A stretch of DNA of 33,214 nucleotides from JAVVTQ01 sp036653595 (GTDB taxonomy: Bacteria > Bacillota > Clostridia > Oscillospirales > Ruminococcaceae). The position numbers and the translations under genes were made by a program. The notes under the pieces were generated by a model, which was not told the DNA's origin, searched no databases, and saw only the letters and a list, made by a program, of their open reading frames with translations. The DNA lies in assembly GCA_036653595.1 (NCBI GenBank), contig JAVVTQ010000015.1:1-33214 (forward strand), in the 5' to 3' direction. Positions within the stretch are counted from its first letter, which is position 1. Each line of letters begins with the position of its first letter. Of the stretch, positions 23,933-31,994 are shown one piece after another.

Positions 23933-24805
23933 TTACTCCTTGCCAAGTTTGTTTTTTATGCTCTCTGCTTTCATGTTTAGCCCCAGAGAGATGATATTTT
24001 CAATAATGGGGGCATAGCACCCGGAGAACTCGATGCTTGCTGCGACATTTGAAATTTCCCCGGCTGACATCAGAAGCTGTGCCTGTGCTTCTTCAATGGC
24101 GGGTGATAGCTTGCTTTTTTGGCCGATATCGGATATTTCAAAAAGATTGGCGTAAATATTAAAACGGTGTTTTTTGATGTCGTCATATAAATCTTCTGCT
24201 GCGTCCGCAAGGTACACATATCTGCCGCACAGGTAGCCCAATTTGCCAAGACGCGAGGAGACAGCATCATTGCCGCACAAATCACTAAACAAGAGGCTCA
24301 AGCCCTGTGCCGTGGCGGACGCGGCGGCGTCAATGCTCTTGCAGCCCGTTTTCTCCAAAGCGCACTGCTCGTCCATCAAACGCCCGATTTCGGCATCCAG
24401 ATGCGGCAGAAGCGAAGAGGCTTTTTTGATGCCGCGATGAGCGAGAAGCATGGCGGCGGCAGATTTGAGCTTTGTAAAAAAGCCCTCGTCGCGCAGGTCA
24501 TCGCGCAGCTTGTACTTTGACGAAATAATCAAAGCGGCTGCACTTTTTTTGAGGTGAGCCGAAGGCTTTGATTTGCGCTGCTTTTTGAGGGGATTGAGCT
24601 TGCAGCGACCGTCACAAAATTGAGGCTCCTCGTTGCAGACCGATGAGCAAATCATGGCACAAAAGACAAAATCATAATTTAGCAGCATTCGGCACGGCAG
24701 CGAAAACGACGACAAAGCATCGCACAAAGAGCAATATGTCGCGTTGTAGGCGGCAAGCTCTTTTACCCTAAGCTCCGGTCTGCAGGGGAATATATAACCG
24801 AACAT
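23933..24805 (-). CDS. DUF5685 family protein
   Basis: A 290-residue protein that begins MFGYIFPCRPELRVKELAAY, followed by YCSLCDALSSF and LLNYDFVFCAMICSS. This is the N-terminal signature I associate with DUF5685. A Cys cluster near residue 55-70 (CNEEPQFCDGRC) is followed by a long helical domain. That domain has AAEDLYDDIKKHRFN near residue 200, an acidic patch recalling prenyl-transferase-like folds, though this is only a resemblance. Function is not established. The family commonly lies next to a J-domain gene, as here. It is first in the trio. The stop of this gene overlaps the ribosome site of the next. AAAGG lies about 8 bases before the ATG. Confidence 0.8.
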   Translation of the reverse strand: MFGYIFPCRPELRVKELAAYNATYCSLCDALSSFSLPCRMLLNYDFVFCAMICSSVCNEEPQFCDGRCKLNPLKKQRKSKPSAHLKKSAAALIISSKYKLRDDLRDEGFFTKLKSAAAMLLAHRGIKKASSLLPHLDAEIGRLMDEQCALEKTGCKSIDAAASATAQGLSLLFSDLCGNDAVSSRLGKLGYLCGRYVYLADAAEDLYDDIKKHRFNIYANLFEISDIGQKSKLSPAIEEAQAQLLMSAGEISNVAASIEFSGCYAPIIENIISLGLNMKAESIKNKLGKE

Positions 24806-24840
24806 AAGCTGCGCCTTTCAAAAATAAATTAGACAGATTT

Positions 24841-24869
24841 ACTATACTGCACAAAGGACAATTTTGCAA
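24841..24869 (-). promoter_or_regulatory. Promoter of the DUF5685/J-domain/membrane trio
   Basis: On the minus strand TTGCAA (24864-24869), 17 bases, TATAGT (24841-24846). It lies in the 70-base gap just after the polysaccharide deacetylase gene, so the trio can be transcribed on its own. Confidence 0.65.
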
Positions 24870-24875
24870 ATACAA

Positions 24876-25619
24876 TCAGTAGAGCGAATGGTGGACAGGC
24901 AAGCTGAGATTGTCGAGTGTGTCAAATGAGTAGCCCATTGCCAAAAGCTCTTCGATAATAATTTCTGTCGCAGCGGCTATGGTTTTTGCACCCATGCCGT
25001 CATGCATGAGCACGACTGAGGAGTTTGCTGACTTCACACCGGAGACAGCTGCATTTGCTATATCGCAAGCGGGCTTTGCTGCCCCCAAGGAGTCGCGCGT
25101 GTCGACATTCCAGTCAAAATAACAATAGCCGCGTTCATCACATTCCTTTGCAAGGATGCGCATTATGTCTCTTCCGCCATAGCGCACGCTCACGGAGTTT
25201 GAAGAGCCGCCCGGAAAGCGCAGCAGATTGCTGCGTTTGCCTGTTTTTTCGAAAATTATGTCGTTCATTTTTTCGATGTCCTCCCAAAAGGCCTTGCTGC
25301 TGCTGTAGATTTGGGGAAAATTGTGAGAATATGTGTGCACGGCAACCACGTGTCCGCCGTTAACCTCTTCTGTGAGACAGTCCAAATATTCGGGAAATTG
25401 CCCCGTGACAAAAAAGGTCGCCTTTACATTGTATTTGTCAAGTACGGCCAGCAGCTCGCGCGTATTTGAGCTAGGTCCGTCATCATATGTCAGGTATACT
25501 GTTTTTTTGCCGCCTGTGCGAGAGGATGCAAACGCTATTGTGAGAGTGCAGCTGACAATCAAAAGAGCGATTGCCGCACAGACAAAATATTTCAGTCTGA
25601 ACTTCATCGACATAAACAT
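24876..25619 (-). CDS. Polysaccharide deacetylase family protein (NodB/peptidoglycan deacetylase-like), membrane-anchored or secreted
   Basis: I start it at ATG 25619, preceded 4 bases away by GGTGTGAG; a TTG at 25634 is an alternative. The 247-residue product has a basic start and one hydrophobic segment (about residues 10-32) that serves as signal peptide or anchor. The NodB domain follows with the five expected motifs. YLTYDDGPSS has D46/D47. HTYSH has metal ligands H95 and H99. LRFPGGSSN has R134. WNVDTRD and VVLMHDG (H206) complete the set. These are Zn-dependent de-N-acetylases acting outside the membrane on peptidoglycan or another N-acetyl glycan. Clostridial relatives include PdaA-type proteins. 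The exact glycan is unknown. It is probably transcribed alone. Confidence 0.92.
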   Translation of the reverse strand: MFMSMKFRLKYFVCAAIALLIVSCTLTIAFASSRTGGKKTVYLTYDDGPSSNTRELLAVLDKYNVKATFFVTGQFPEYLDCLTEEVNGGHVVAVHTYSHNFPQIYSSSKAFWEDIEKMNDIIFEKTGKRSNLLRFPGGSSNSVSVRYGGRDIMRILAKECDERGYCYFDWNVDTRDSLGAAKPACDIANAAVSGVKSANSSVVLMHDGMGAKTIAAATEIIIEELLAMGYSFDTLDNLSLPVHHSLY

Positions 25620-25729
25620 AAGACTCACACCCAATTTTTATTTGTTGCAGTCAAGGCGCAGTTAAAGACTGTTTAAGCCGATGCGCCCCATATGATAATA
25701 TGTCGGGCGGCGGATATTTATTAAAGCTA

Positions 25730-25758
25730 TTGATTTAGAGTGCCCGAAAATATATACT
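25730..25758 (+). promoter_or_regulatory. Promoter of the nucleoside hydrolase pair
   Basis: TTGATT (25730-25735), 17 bases, TATACT (25753-25758). The implied leader is about 150 bases. It contains a short GCCG/CGGC hairpin near 25868-25883, just ahead of the ribosome site. I recognise no riboswitch class in it. Confidence 0.6.
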
Positions 25759-25912
25759 ATAAAGTATCTTACCGCGAATTTCAACTTAAAACAGCAACAT
25801 ATCGCTAAAAGATGAGAATATATTCAGGAAACGCGTTCTAGCACATCAAATCCGCAGATTTAAATGCTGCCGACCTTTGGCGGCTATATATAATGCCGAA
25901 AAGGAGAATCAG

Positions 25913-26905
25913 ATGACGAAAAGACCACTGATAATCGATTGTGACCCGGGGGTTGACGATGCAGAGGCGATAATGATATTGAACGCCAGCAACAAGTTTG
26001 ATATAAAGGGCATCACGCCGGTGCACGGGAATGTTGCGCTTGAAACCACCGCCCGCAATGCACTATATCTGCGCGGACTTTATCAAATTGACTGCCCAGT
26101 CGCAAAGGGAGCTGAAAACGCGCTTATCAAGGTGTCGGCGCGTGCAGAATATGCGCATGGAGCAAACGGACTGGCAGGCATGGAATATGTTCTCGACAGC
26201 GAGGATTATCATGAGAAGGCGGCGTGGGACTTTATCTACGACACGGCGCTGCTTTGCAGCGGAGAGCTGGAGCTCATTGCCTTGGGGCCGCTCACCAACG
26301 TCGCAATCGCATGCATGAAATACCCGAAGCTGGCCTCAATGATAAAGCAGCTGACGATTATGGGCGGCGGTGCCACTGCCGGAAATACAACGCCATACGC
26401 CGAGTTTAATATATGGCAGGATCCGCACGCGATGGCATTTTTGCTCGAACAGAAATTTCGAAAATTTGTGGTTGTAGACCTCGACGCCTGCTACTCTGCA
26501 TACCTCACAGCGGACGAGGCTGCAGAAATGTCAAGGCTCGGCGCTGATAACCCGATTTCAGAGCTGATGGCGAAAATCTACAATTTCCGCAGCGGGTTTT
26601 GGAACAGAAAAGACAGGCCTGACCATATTGAAAATAAGTTTGAGGGAAAGCTGTTCTCCTGTGACGCAACGGCTGCGGTGGTTGCGTCGTTTCCGGAGGT
26701 TGCAACCGTCGAAAAGCACTTTATGCTGTGCGAGTATCAAAGTCAGCTGACATGCGGGCAGACTATTGTCGATTGGAGGCACAGATTCGACGCGGAAGCC
26801 AATGTCGAGCTTGTGCGGAGCTTGGACAGGGAAGAATACAAAAGACACTATTTTGAGTGTGCAAACTCGTATCGTGTGAAAACGGAGGCGCCTGAAAATG
26901 CGTAA
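25913..26905 (+). CDS. Nucleoside hydrolase family protein (IunH-like), first paralogue, active-site His replaced
   Basis: I start it at ATG 25913 with AAGGAG 6 bases upstream; the open frame extends 12 codons further without a site. The 330-residue protein has the family's calcium-binding start DCDPGVDDAEA (residues 9-19), GPLTNVAIAC (125-134), the MGGG loop at 150-153 and AEFNIWQDPHA (163-173). These enzymes split nucleosides into base and ribose. At the C-terminal motif where family members have a catalytic His before Asp (HD), this protein has Cys250-Asp251 (SCDATAA). That may change substrate choice or lower activity. The end overlaps the start of a second paralogue by 8 bases, so the two are one transcriptional unit and may work as a pair in purine or pyrimidine salvage. 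Confidence 0.88.
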   Translation: MTKRPLIIDCDPGVDDAEAIMILNASNKFDIKGITPVHGNVALETTARNALYLRGLYQIDCPVAKGAENALIKVSARAEYAHGANGLAGMEYVLDSEDYHEKAAWDFIYDTALLCSGELELIALGPLTNVAIACMKYPKLASMIKQLTIMGGGATAGNTTPYAEFNIWQDPHAMAFLLEQKFRKFVVVDLDACYSAYLTADEAAEMSRLGADNPISELMAKIYNFRSGFWNRKDRPDHIENKFEGKLFSCDATAAVVASFPEVATVEKHFMLCEYQSQLTCGQTIVDWRHRFDAEANVELVRSLDREEYKRHYFECANSYRVKTEAPENA

Positions 26906-27869
26906 AATACCGGTATGTATAGACTGCGATCCGGGCGTGGACGACGCCCTTGCACTGATGCTTGCAGCCGCGAGCGAGGAGCTTGATATAATTGCGATTA
27001 CCACGGTTTTCGGAAACAGGCCAATTGAGCAGACAACGAAAAACGCGCTCAAGCTGTGCGAGCTTTTAGGGCTTTCAAATGTTCCGGTGGCGCGCGGCGC
27101 CGCAAAGGGACTGCTGGTTCCGCTAAGAGATTTCAAGAAAAAAAGAGCGCCTGCCATACACGGAGAAGACGGGCTGGGAAACATGGGCTATATGCTGCCG
27201 GAGCCGAAAAAGCAGGAGGAGAACATAAACGCAATAGAGCTTATGGCGAAGGTTGTTTCACAGAGCGCCGACAGGGTTGTGCTTGTGCCGACAGGTCCGC
27301 TGACGAATATTGCGGTGTTTTTGCTGGCTCACCCCGAGCTGCATGAAAAAATAGAGGGAATTGCCCTGATGGGCGGCGCTATGTTTGGGGGCAATGCCAT
27401 GCCGACAGCAGAGGCTAATATCATGGGCGACCCAGACGCGGCGCACATTGTCTTTAAAAGCGGCGTGAAGATTTTGATGTGCGGACTGGACGCCACGATG
27501 CACGGCTATGCCACGTTTGAAGACCGCGAGCTGTTTCGCATATGCGGCTCAAAAACAGGCGAATTTATGTTTGAGGCTTTGAAATGCTATGTGGACTATT
27601 ATGAGGGACTGCTTGGAAAACCGGGCTGCGCGCTTCACGATTCTGTCCCCATCGCGTGGCTCATCAACCCCGCGGTTATCACAACGAAGCCTTATTACGT
27701 TGAGGTAGACATAACAGGTCACTACACGCGCGGCTGCACTGTGACCGACACTGTGGGCAAATGCGACGCGCCGCCAAACGCTATGGTTGCAACCGGCATC
27801 GACAGGGAAATGCTGATTAAAATGCATGTGGACGCTTTTAAAAAGCTCGCAAAGAGAGAGGTTCTTTAG
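26898..27869 (+). CDS. Nucleoside hydrolase (IunH-like), second paralogue with full active site
   Basis: A 323-residue protein with DCDPGVDDALALML (residues 9-22), the HGEDGLGN loop (88-95), VPTGPLTNIAV (130-140), ALMGGAM (156-162), AEANIMGDPDAA (171-182) and the HD pair H247-D248. These are the expected metal and catalytic positions of inosine-uridine-type nucleoside N-ribohydrolases. Its ATG lies inside the last codons of the first paralogue, so translation is coupled. Substrate range cannot be told. Together with its neighbour it suggests use of external or turnover nucleosides as ribose and base source, but no transporter or ribokinase gene is adjacent. A strong terminator follows 35 bases after the stop. 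Confidence 0.92.
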   Translation: MRKIPVCIDCDPGVDDALALMLAAASEELDIIAITTVFGNRPIEQTTKNALKLCELLGLSNVPVARGAAKGLLVPLRDFKKKRAPAIHGEDGLGNMGYMLPEPKKQEENINAIELMAKVVSQSADRVVLVPTGPLTNIAVFLLAHPELHEKIEGIALMGGAMFGGNAMPTAEANIMGDPDAAHIVFKSGVKILMCGLDATMHGYATFEDRELFRICGSKTGEFMFEALKCYVDYYEGLLGKPGCALHDSVPIAWLINPAVITTKPYYVEVDITGHYTRGCTVTDTVGKCDAPPNAMVATGIDREMLIKMHVDAFKKLAKREVL

Positions 27870-27904
27870 AGAATCGACTGTATTTGCACATTCTGTAATA
27901 TTTA

Positions 27905-27941
27905 AAAAGGGGCTGCTGATATGTTTACAGCAGCCCCTTTT
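27905..27941 (+). terminator. Intrinsic terminator after the nucleoside hydrolase pair
   Basis: AAAAGGGGCTGCTG pairs perfectly with CAGCAGCCCCTTTT around a 9-base loop. Confidence 0.93.
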
Positions 27942-28209
27942 CGATTGCGGCAGCGGAAATTTTGTTGAAAACACTTTTTTTAGCGGACCAATGTTGGAAG
28001 CTCGGCAACCTAAAAAACCGACGCATTTGCGGCGACTAAAAATGCCGCCATGTGAAGGCTGTTTTTGGACGCTCGGAAACTTTTGATTTTGAGCACATAT
28101 TGGGTTTGTAAAGATGGCAATTATCGCAAGGCTCTTAAAAGCGCCCGAGAGGGGACGAACGCACCAAAATAACTGCGCTTTGACTAGCAAAATTTGTAGG
28201 TATGACTTG
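27942..28209. other. Gap between the terminator and the feo promoter
   Basis: I see no gene, hairpin or repeat of note in these 268 bases. Together with the feo leader they form a 411-base gene-free stretch. Confidence 0.5.
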
Positions 28210-28238
28210 TTGACAGAAAAGCACTCACATAGTAAAAT
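28210..28238 (+). promoter_or_regulatory. Promoter of feoAB
   Basis: TTGACA (28210-28215), 17 bases, TAAAAT (28233-28238). Transcription should start near 28245, directly at the first inverted repeat. Confidence 0.85.
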
Positions 28239-28247
28239 AGCTACAGA

Positions 28248-28267
28248 GAGTTAGCCGATGCTAACTC
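28248..28267. promoter_or_regulatory. Metal-regulator operator 1 in the feo leader
   Basis: GAGTTAGC and GCTAACTC form a perfect inverted repeat around CGAT. GTTAGC half-sites resemble those bound by DtxR/IdeR/MntR-type metal repressors, which commonly control feo genes. It covers the expected transcription start. Confidence 0.75.
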
Positions 28268-28283
28268 ATTTTACAAACAAAAG

Positions 28284-28299
28284 GTTAGCTCGGGCTAAC
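28284..28299. promoter_or_regulatory. Metal-regulator operator 2 in the feo leader
   Basis: GTTAGC and GCTAAC flank TCGG. It has the same half-sites and spacer length as operator 1 and lies 34 bp further downstream, centre to centre. Confidence 0.75.
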
Positions 28300-28352
28300 T
28301 GACATTTTCGAGAAGTCCCGCAAGTATCATATAGAGATAAAGAGGTGCCAAT

Positions 28353-28580
28353 ATGACGCTCGATAAGCTGGAAATCGGAGGACAGGCAACGATACTGAAA
28401 GTTCAAGGGCAAGGCGCGCTCAGGCGCAGGCTGCTCGATATGGGATTGACGCCAAAGACAAAAATAATGGTGCGAAAGGTCGCGCCGTTTGGGGATCCGA
28501 TTCAGCTTTGTCTGCGCGGATATGAGCTGACAATAAGACAGGCTGATGCCGCGAATATCGAGGTGGTGGAGCAGGCATGA
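28353..28580 (+). CDS. feoA: FeoA, small cytosolic partner of the ferrous iron transporter
   Basis: A 75-residue SH3-like protein with the FeoA pattern. LEIGGQATILKVQGQGALRRRLLDMGLTPKT near the start is followed by VRKVAPFGDPIQLCLRGYELTIRQADAANIEV. The length is typical (75-85). FeoA is thought to bind or activate FeoB, though its exact role is still debated. GAGGTG lies 5 bases before the ATG. Its stop overlaps the feoB start (ATGA), so the two are translated together. The two operators upstream should switch the pair on when iron is scarce. Confidence 0.95.
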   Translation: MTLDKLEIGGQATILKVQGQGALRRRLLDMGLTPKTKIMVRKVAPFGDPIQLCLRGYELTIRQADAANIEVVEQA

Positions 28581-30595
28581 ATTTGAACTTTGCGCTGGTC
28601 GGAAATCAAAACTGCGGCAAGACAACACTTTTCAACGCACTGACCGGCTCAAGTCAGCATGTGGGAAATTTCCCCGGCGTGACGGTCGAGAAAAAAGAGG
28701 GAGAGATCCGCTTTAAAAAGGGCGTCAAGGTGGTGGATTTGCCGGGAATATACTCGCTTTCACCGTACACCGCCGAGGAAGTTGTGACGAGGGATTTGCT
28801 GCTCAATGAAAAGGTCGATGCGATTATCAACATAGTTGATGCAACCAATCTCGAACGCAATCTTTATCTTACCCTACAGCTTATGGAGCTGCGGCTTCCG
28901 ATTGTTTTGGCGCTCAATATGATGGACGAAGCCGACGCCAACGGGCTTGTTATCGACATATTGGGGCTTCACAATGCGCTTGGAATTGAGGTTGTGCCAA
29001 TTTCCGCGAACAAGGAGCAGGGGATAGATGAGCTTGTAAACAAGGCTGTAAAGGCGGCGCTGGCCGCCGCTGCACCGCAGAAGCTGGATTTCTGTACGGG
29101 AAGCGTGCATAAGGCAATACATTCGATAAAGCACCTGATTGAGGAGCGATGCGCAAATAAAAATCTGCCGGCAAGATATGTGGCGACAAAACTGGTTGAG
29201 GGCGACGAACCGACGATGAAGCTCATGGACTTTGGTGCCGATGAAGCGCAGATAATAGAGTCGATTGTCGGAAATATGGAAAAGGAATTGCAGACTGACA
29301 GAGAAGCGGCTCTTGCAGATATGCGCTATGAATTCATAGATAAAATTTGCGGGAAATACATAAAAAGACCCGCTATGCAGACACATGAACAGTCCCGCTC
29401 TGTCAATATAGACAAGATTTTGACGCACAGGGTTTTTGCGATACCGATATTTCTGCTTATTATGCTTTTGATTTTTTGGCTGACCTTTGGGGTAATCGGA
29501 AGCGCGCTGTCCGCGGTGATGGGCACGGCTGTAGACGCGCTGACTGCACAAATTGACGGCCTGCTGGTCAAGACAAGCGTGGCGCCCGCAATACGCTCGC
29601 TCGTAATAGACGGCGTTTTTGCAGGTGTTGGCAGTGTGCTGTCGTTTTTGCCCACGATACTGGTGCTGTTTTTGATGCTGTCTATCCTAGAGGACACCGG
29701 ATACATGGCTAGGGTGGCATTTGTCATGGATAAGCTGCTGCGCAAAATCGGGCTTTCGGGGAGATCGTTTGTGCCGATGCTCATTGGGTTTGGGTGCTCT
29801 GTGCCCGCAATCATGGCGACGCGCACACTGCCAAGCGAGCGCGACAGGAAAATGACGATGCTGCTGGTGCCTTTTATGTCGTGCAGCGCAAAGCTGCCCA
29901 TATATGTCATGATAACCGAGATATTCTTCAAAGAAAATAAAGCAATTGTCATGGTTTCGCTCTATGTTATCGGAATTATTGTCGGAATTTTGTATGGACT
30001 GTTTTTCAAAAGCACAGTCTTTAAAAGCGAGCCTGTCCCGTTTGTCATGGAGCTGCCAGCATACAGATTTCCCTCTGCGAGAAGTGTGATGCTGCATATA
30101 TGGCAGCGCGCAAAGGATTTTTTGACAAAGGCTTTCACGGTGATTTTTTTCGCGTCGATAGTGATTTGGTTTTTGAGAAGTCTGGATTTTGGATTCAACC
30201 TTGTCGAAGACAGTGCAGACAGCATGCTGGCATTTATCGGCTCGAAGATTTCGCCGATATTCAGACCGCTGGGCTTTGGGGACTGGCGAATTTCGACGGC
30301 ACTGCTGACGGGGCTGTCAGCCAAGGAGGCTGTGGTGAGTACGCTTATTGTGCTCACGGGTGCGCCCGGCGACGCTGCGCTCGGCTCGATGCTCTCCTCA
30401 ATGCTGACTCCGCTTTCCGCATTTTCATTTTTGGTGTTTACGCTTCTTTACATGCCGTGTGTGGCGGCAGTGTCCGCGCTGAGGCGAGAGCTTGGAAGCA
30501 GAACGGGCGCACTTGTCGCAATGCTCTCGCAGACGGGTATCGCGTGGATAGTGTCATTTTGCGTGTTCAATATTGGCAAGCTCTGCGGATTCTAG
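28577..30595 (+). CDS. feoB: FeoB, ferrous iron transporter with N-terminal G domain
   Basis: A 672-residue inner-membrane Fe(II) transporter. The G domain has G1 GNQNCGKTT (9-17), G2 near GVTVEKK (34-40), G3 DLPG (54-57) and G4 NMMD (114-117). A GDI-like helical region (about 170-265) precedes the membrane part, which starts near residue 285. The Gate-type motif GFGCSVPAIMATRTL (404-418) carries the Cys proposed to take part in iron passage. Further helices run to residue 672. The length is within the usual range for clostridial FeoB, and there is no extra Cys-rich tail or separate feoC. It overlaps feoA by 4 bases and ends about 70 bases before a bidirectional terminator. Confidence 0.96.
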   Translation: MNLNFALVGNQNCGKTTLFNALTGSSQHVGNFPGVTVEKKEGEIRFKKGVKVVDLPGIYSLSPYTAEEVVTRDLLLNEKVDAIINIVDATNLERNLYLTLQLMELRLPIVLALNMMDEADANGLVIDILGLHNALGIEVVPISANKEQGIDELVNKAVKAALAAAAPQKLDFCTGSVHKAIHSIKHLIEERCANKNLPARYVATKLVEGDEPTMKLMDFGADEAQIIESIVGNMEKELQTDREAALADMRYEFIDKICGKYIKRPAMQTHEQSRSVNIDKILTHRVFAIPIFLLIMLLIFWLTFGVIGSALSAVMGTAVDALTAQIDGLLVKTSVAPAIRSLVIDGVFAGVGSVLSFLPTILVLFLMLSILEDTGYMARVAFVMDKLLRKIGLSGRSFVPMLIGFGCSVPAIMATRTLPSERDRKMTMLLVPFMSCSAKLPIYVMITEIFFKENKAIVMVSLYVIGIIVGILYGLFFKSTVFKSEPVPFVMELPAYRFPSARSVMLHIWQRAKDFLTKAFTVIFFASIVIWFLRSLDFGFNLVEDSADSMLAFIGSKISPIFRPLGFGDWRISTALLTGLSAKEAVVSTLIVLTGAPGDAALGSMLSSMLTPLSAFSFLVFTLLYMPCVAAVSALRRELGSRTGALVAMLSQTGIAWIVSFCVFNIGKLCGF

Positions 30596-30667
30596 CGCTC
30601 TGCCGAACATTGGTGTTGCGCTGTCAAGCGTCGGTGTCAAAAGGACGCGGAGAGTGTTTTTAAATAT

Positions 30668-30707
30668 AAAGAAGTCACCGCATTTTGTTACCGCGGTGAC
30701 TTCTTTT
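30668..30707. terminator. Bidirectional terminator between feoB and the convergent small membrane protein gene
   Basis: AAAGAAGTCACCGC pairs perfectly with GCGGTGACTTCTTT around an 11-base loop. TTTT follows on the plus side, and a T-rich run on the minus side. Confidence 0.92.
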
Positions 30708-30724
30708 ATTGGAATATATAAAAA

Positions 30725-31000
30725 TTATTCTTTGCCGGAGCCTCGTTTTTTGAGCGCTTCGATGACATAGCCGACCACGAGGCCTATGACGGCGCCGACG
30801 GCCATCCCGGCCGCGCGGTTTTCAAACACCGAGCTTCCTATTGTGGAGCCTAAAAGCAGCCCTGTGCAGAAGCAGATGGGAAGCCAAAAATAGCTGAGTG
30901 TCAGCCGCGGCACCTTTCCGTTGAGGTCCTTCTTGATTTTTTCGTTGAGCTGACGTGATTCATCCTGCGGCAGCTCGTTTTTCTCTTCATTTTCCATCAT
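30725..31000 (-). CDS. Small membrane protein with two helices and a glycine-rich hairpin
   Basis: A 91-residue protein with an acidic, polar N-terminus (about 35 residues) and two membrane segments (about 37-55 and 62-82). The second is glycine-rich (AAGMAVGAVIGLVVGYVIEAL), resembling glycine-zipper proteins. The tail is basic. AAAGGA lies just before two adjacent ATG codons (31000 and 30997), and either could start translation. It is 10 bases after the stop of the DnaC-like gene and probably cotranscribed with it. I know no specific function. Confidence 0.7.
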   Translation of the reverse strand: MMENEEKNELPQDESRQLNEKIKKDLNGKVPRLTLSYFWLPICFCTGLLLGSTIGSSVFENRAAGMAVGAVIGLVVGYVIEALKKRGSGKE

Positions 31001-31010
31001 AAAAATCCTT

Positions 31011-31994
31011 TCAGATTGAGTCGTTTTTCAAAAGCCTGATATCCTCGCCGAACAAGGCACAAACATGGCAGCAGCCGATAAGCCTTGAAGAAACCTTTTC
31101 GCCGTAGCGCGCGCTCAGACGCGCATCGTCGATGATGTTTGTGGTGAAGACAGTTGGCGAAGCTTCGCAAATACGCGTGTTGACGATGTCGTAGAGCGCC
31201 GAAGCGACAAAGGCGTTTACAAATTCCGCGCCCAAATCATCCAAAACAAGAAGTTCACAGTGCTTTAGGCTGTCTATTGTGGTGGTGTCATGAGATCCCT
31301 CAAACTGCTCGCGTTCGATTTGCCGAAAAATACCGGGCGCACTGCAATAGATAACATCTCGGCCTTTTTTTAAAACCTCACGTGCAATCGACAAGGCGAG
31401 ATGTGTTTTTCCTAGGCCGGCATCGCCCGCAAAAAGCAAATTCCCGCTGACTTTTGGAAACTGCTGTGCAAACTCACGGCTTCGCTTTAGGATTACGCGC
31501 ATATTTTCGCGCGGGGACACGCCATAATGGGAATCGAGCTTGTCGGAGTAATAATCGAGAGAGAATGTGTCAAAGCTGCAAAGAGACAGGGGGGAGACTT
31601 TTTTGATGCGCTCCAGGGTATATTGGGCGAGAAGCTTCTTGCGGCATTCACAGCTCTCACCGCCGGGAAGAAAGCCCGTGTCGCCGCAATTTTGGCAAAA
31701 ATGAAAGTCATTGAGCGCGTCGCGCGGCAGGCCGTGCTTTTCGAGGATAGCCGCTCTTTCTTCCAAGAGAAGATTTACCTTTTGCTTGAAGTCGCTTTCA
31801 CTGCGCGGATTGTCATCCTTTAGCGTTGAGAGAAGAAATGCAAAGCCCAGCGAGGAGATATTGCCCGCCAGAGCGGCGAGCTCCGGAATTTCCTCATACA
31901 GATGCTCGCGGTCAGATATCGTCTTCTCCGCTGCTTGCTGACGGCGAAGTGACAAAATATTTGAGGCATAGACATTTGCTTTTTCATTTGCCAT
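31011..31994 (-). CDS. DnaC/DnaI-type AAA+ helicase loader
   Basis: A 327-residue protein with an N-terminal helical part. A Cys4 zinc motif follows (C100, C103, C115, C117 in CQNCGDTGF...CEC), and then a C-terminal AAA+ ATPase domain. Walker A is GDAGLGKT (190-197) and Walker B LLVLDD (248-253). A sensor-1-like TTN (FTTNI) follows, and an Arg near ARYGEKVSSRLIG that may be the arginine finger. This matches DnaI/DnaC loaders, which place the replicative helicase on DNA. The ATG overlaps the stop of the DnaD-like gene (TGATG). The pair is the common clostridial arrangement of primosome genes. A phage origin is possible for such pairs, but no phage genes are near. Confidence 0.88.
   Translation of the reverse strand: MANEKANVYASNILSLRRQQAAEKTISDREHLYEEIPELAALAGNISSLGFAFLLSTLKDDNPRSESDFKQKVNLLLEERAAILEKHGLPRDALNDFHFCQNCGDTGFLPGGESCECRKKLLAQYTLERIKKVSPLSLCSFDTFSLDYYSDKLDSHYGVSPRENMRVILKRSREFAQQFPKVSGNLLFAGDAGLGKTHLALSIAREVLKKGRDVIYCSAPGIFRQIEREQFEGSHDTTTIDSLKHCELLVLDDLGAEFVNAFVASALYDIVNTRICEASPTVFTTNIIDDARLSARYGEKVSSRLIGCCHVCALFGEDIRLLKNDSI

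Noticed and set aside
25759..25912. Riboswitch in the long leader of the nucleoside hydrolase pair
   Set aside because: I see one short hairpin but no conserved core of a purine, preQ1 or other class I know.
30100..30663. Plus-strand 187-codon frame
   Set aside because: It lies in another frame of feoB, whose transporter sequence is unmistakable; composition alone keeps this frame open.
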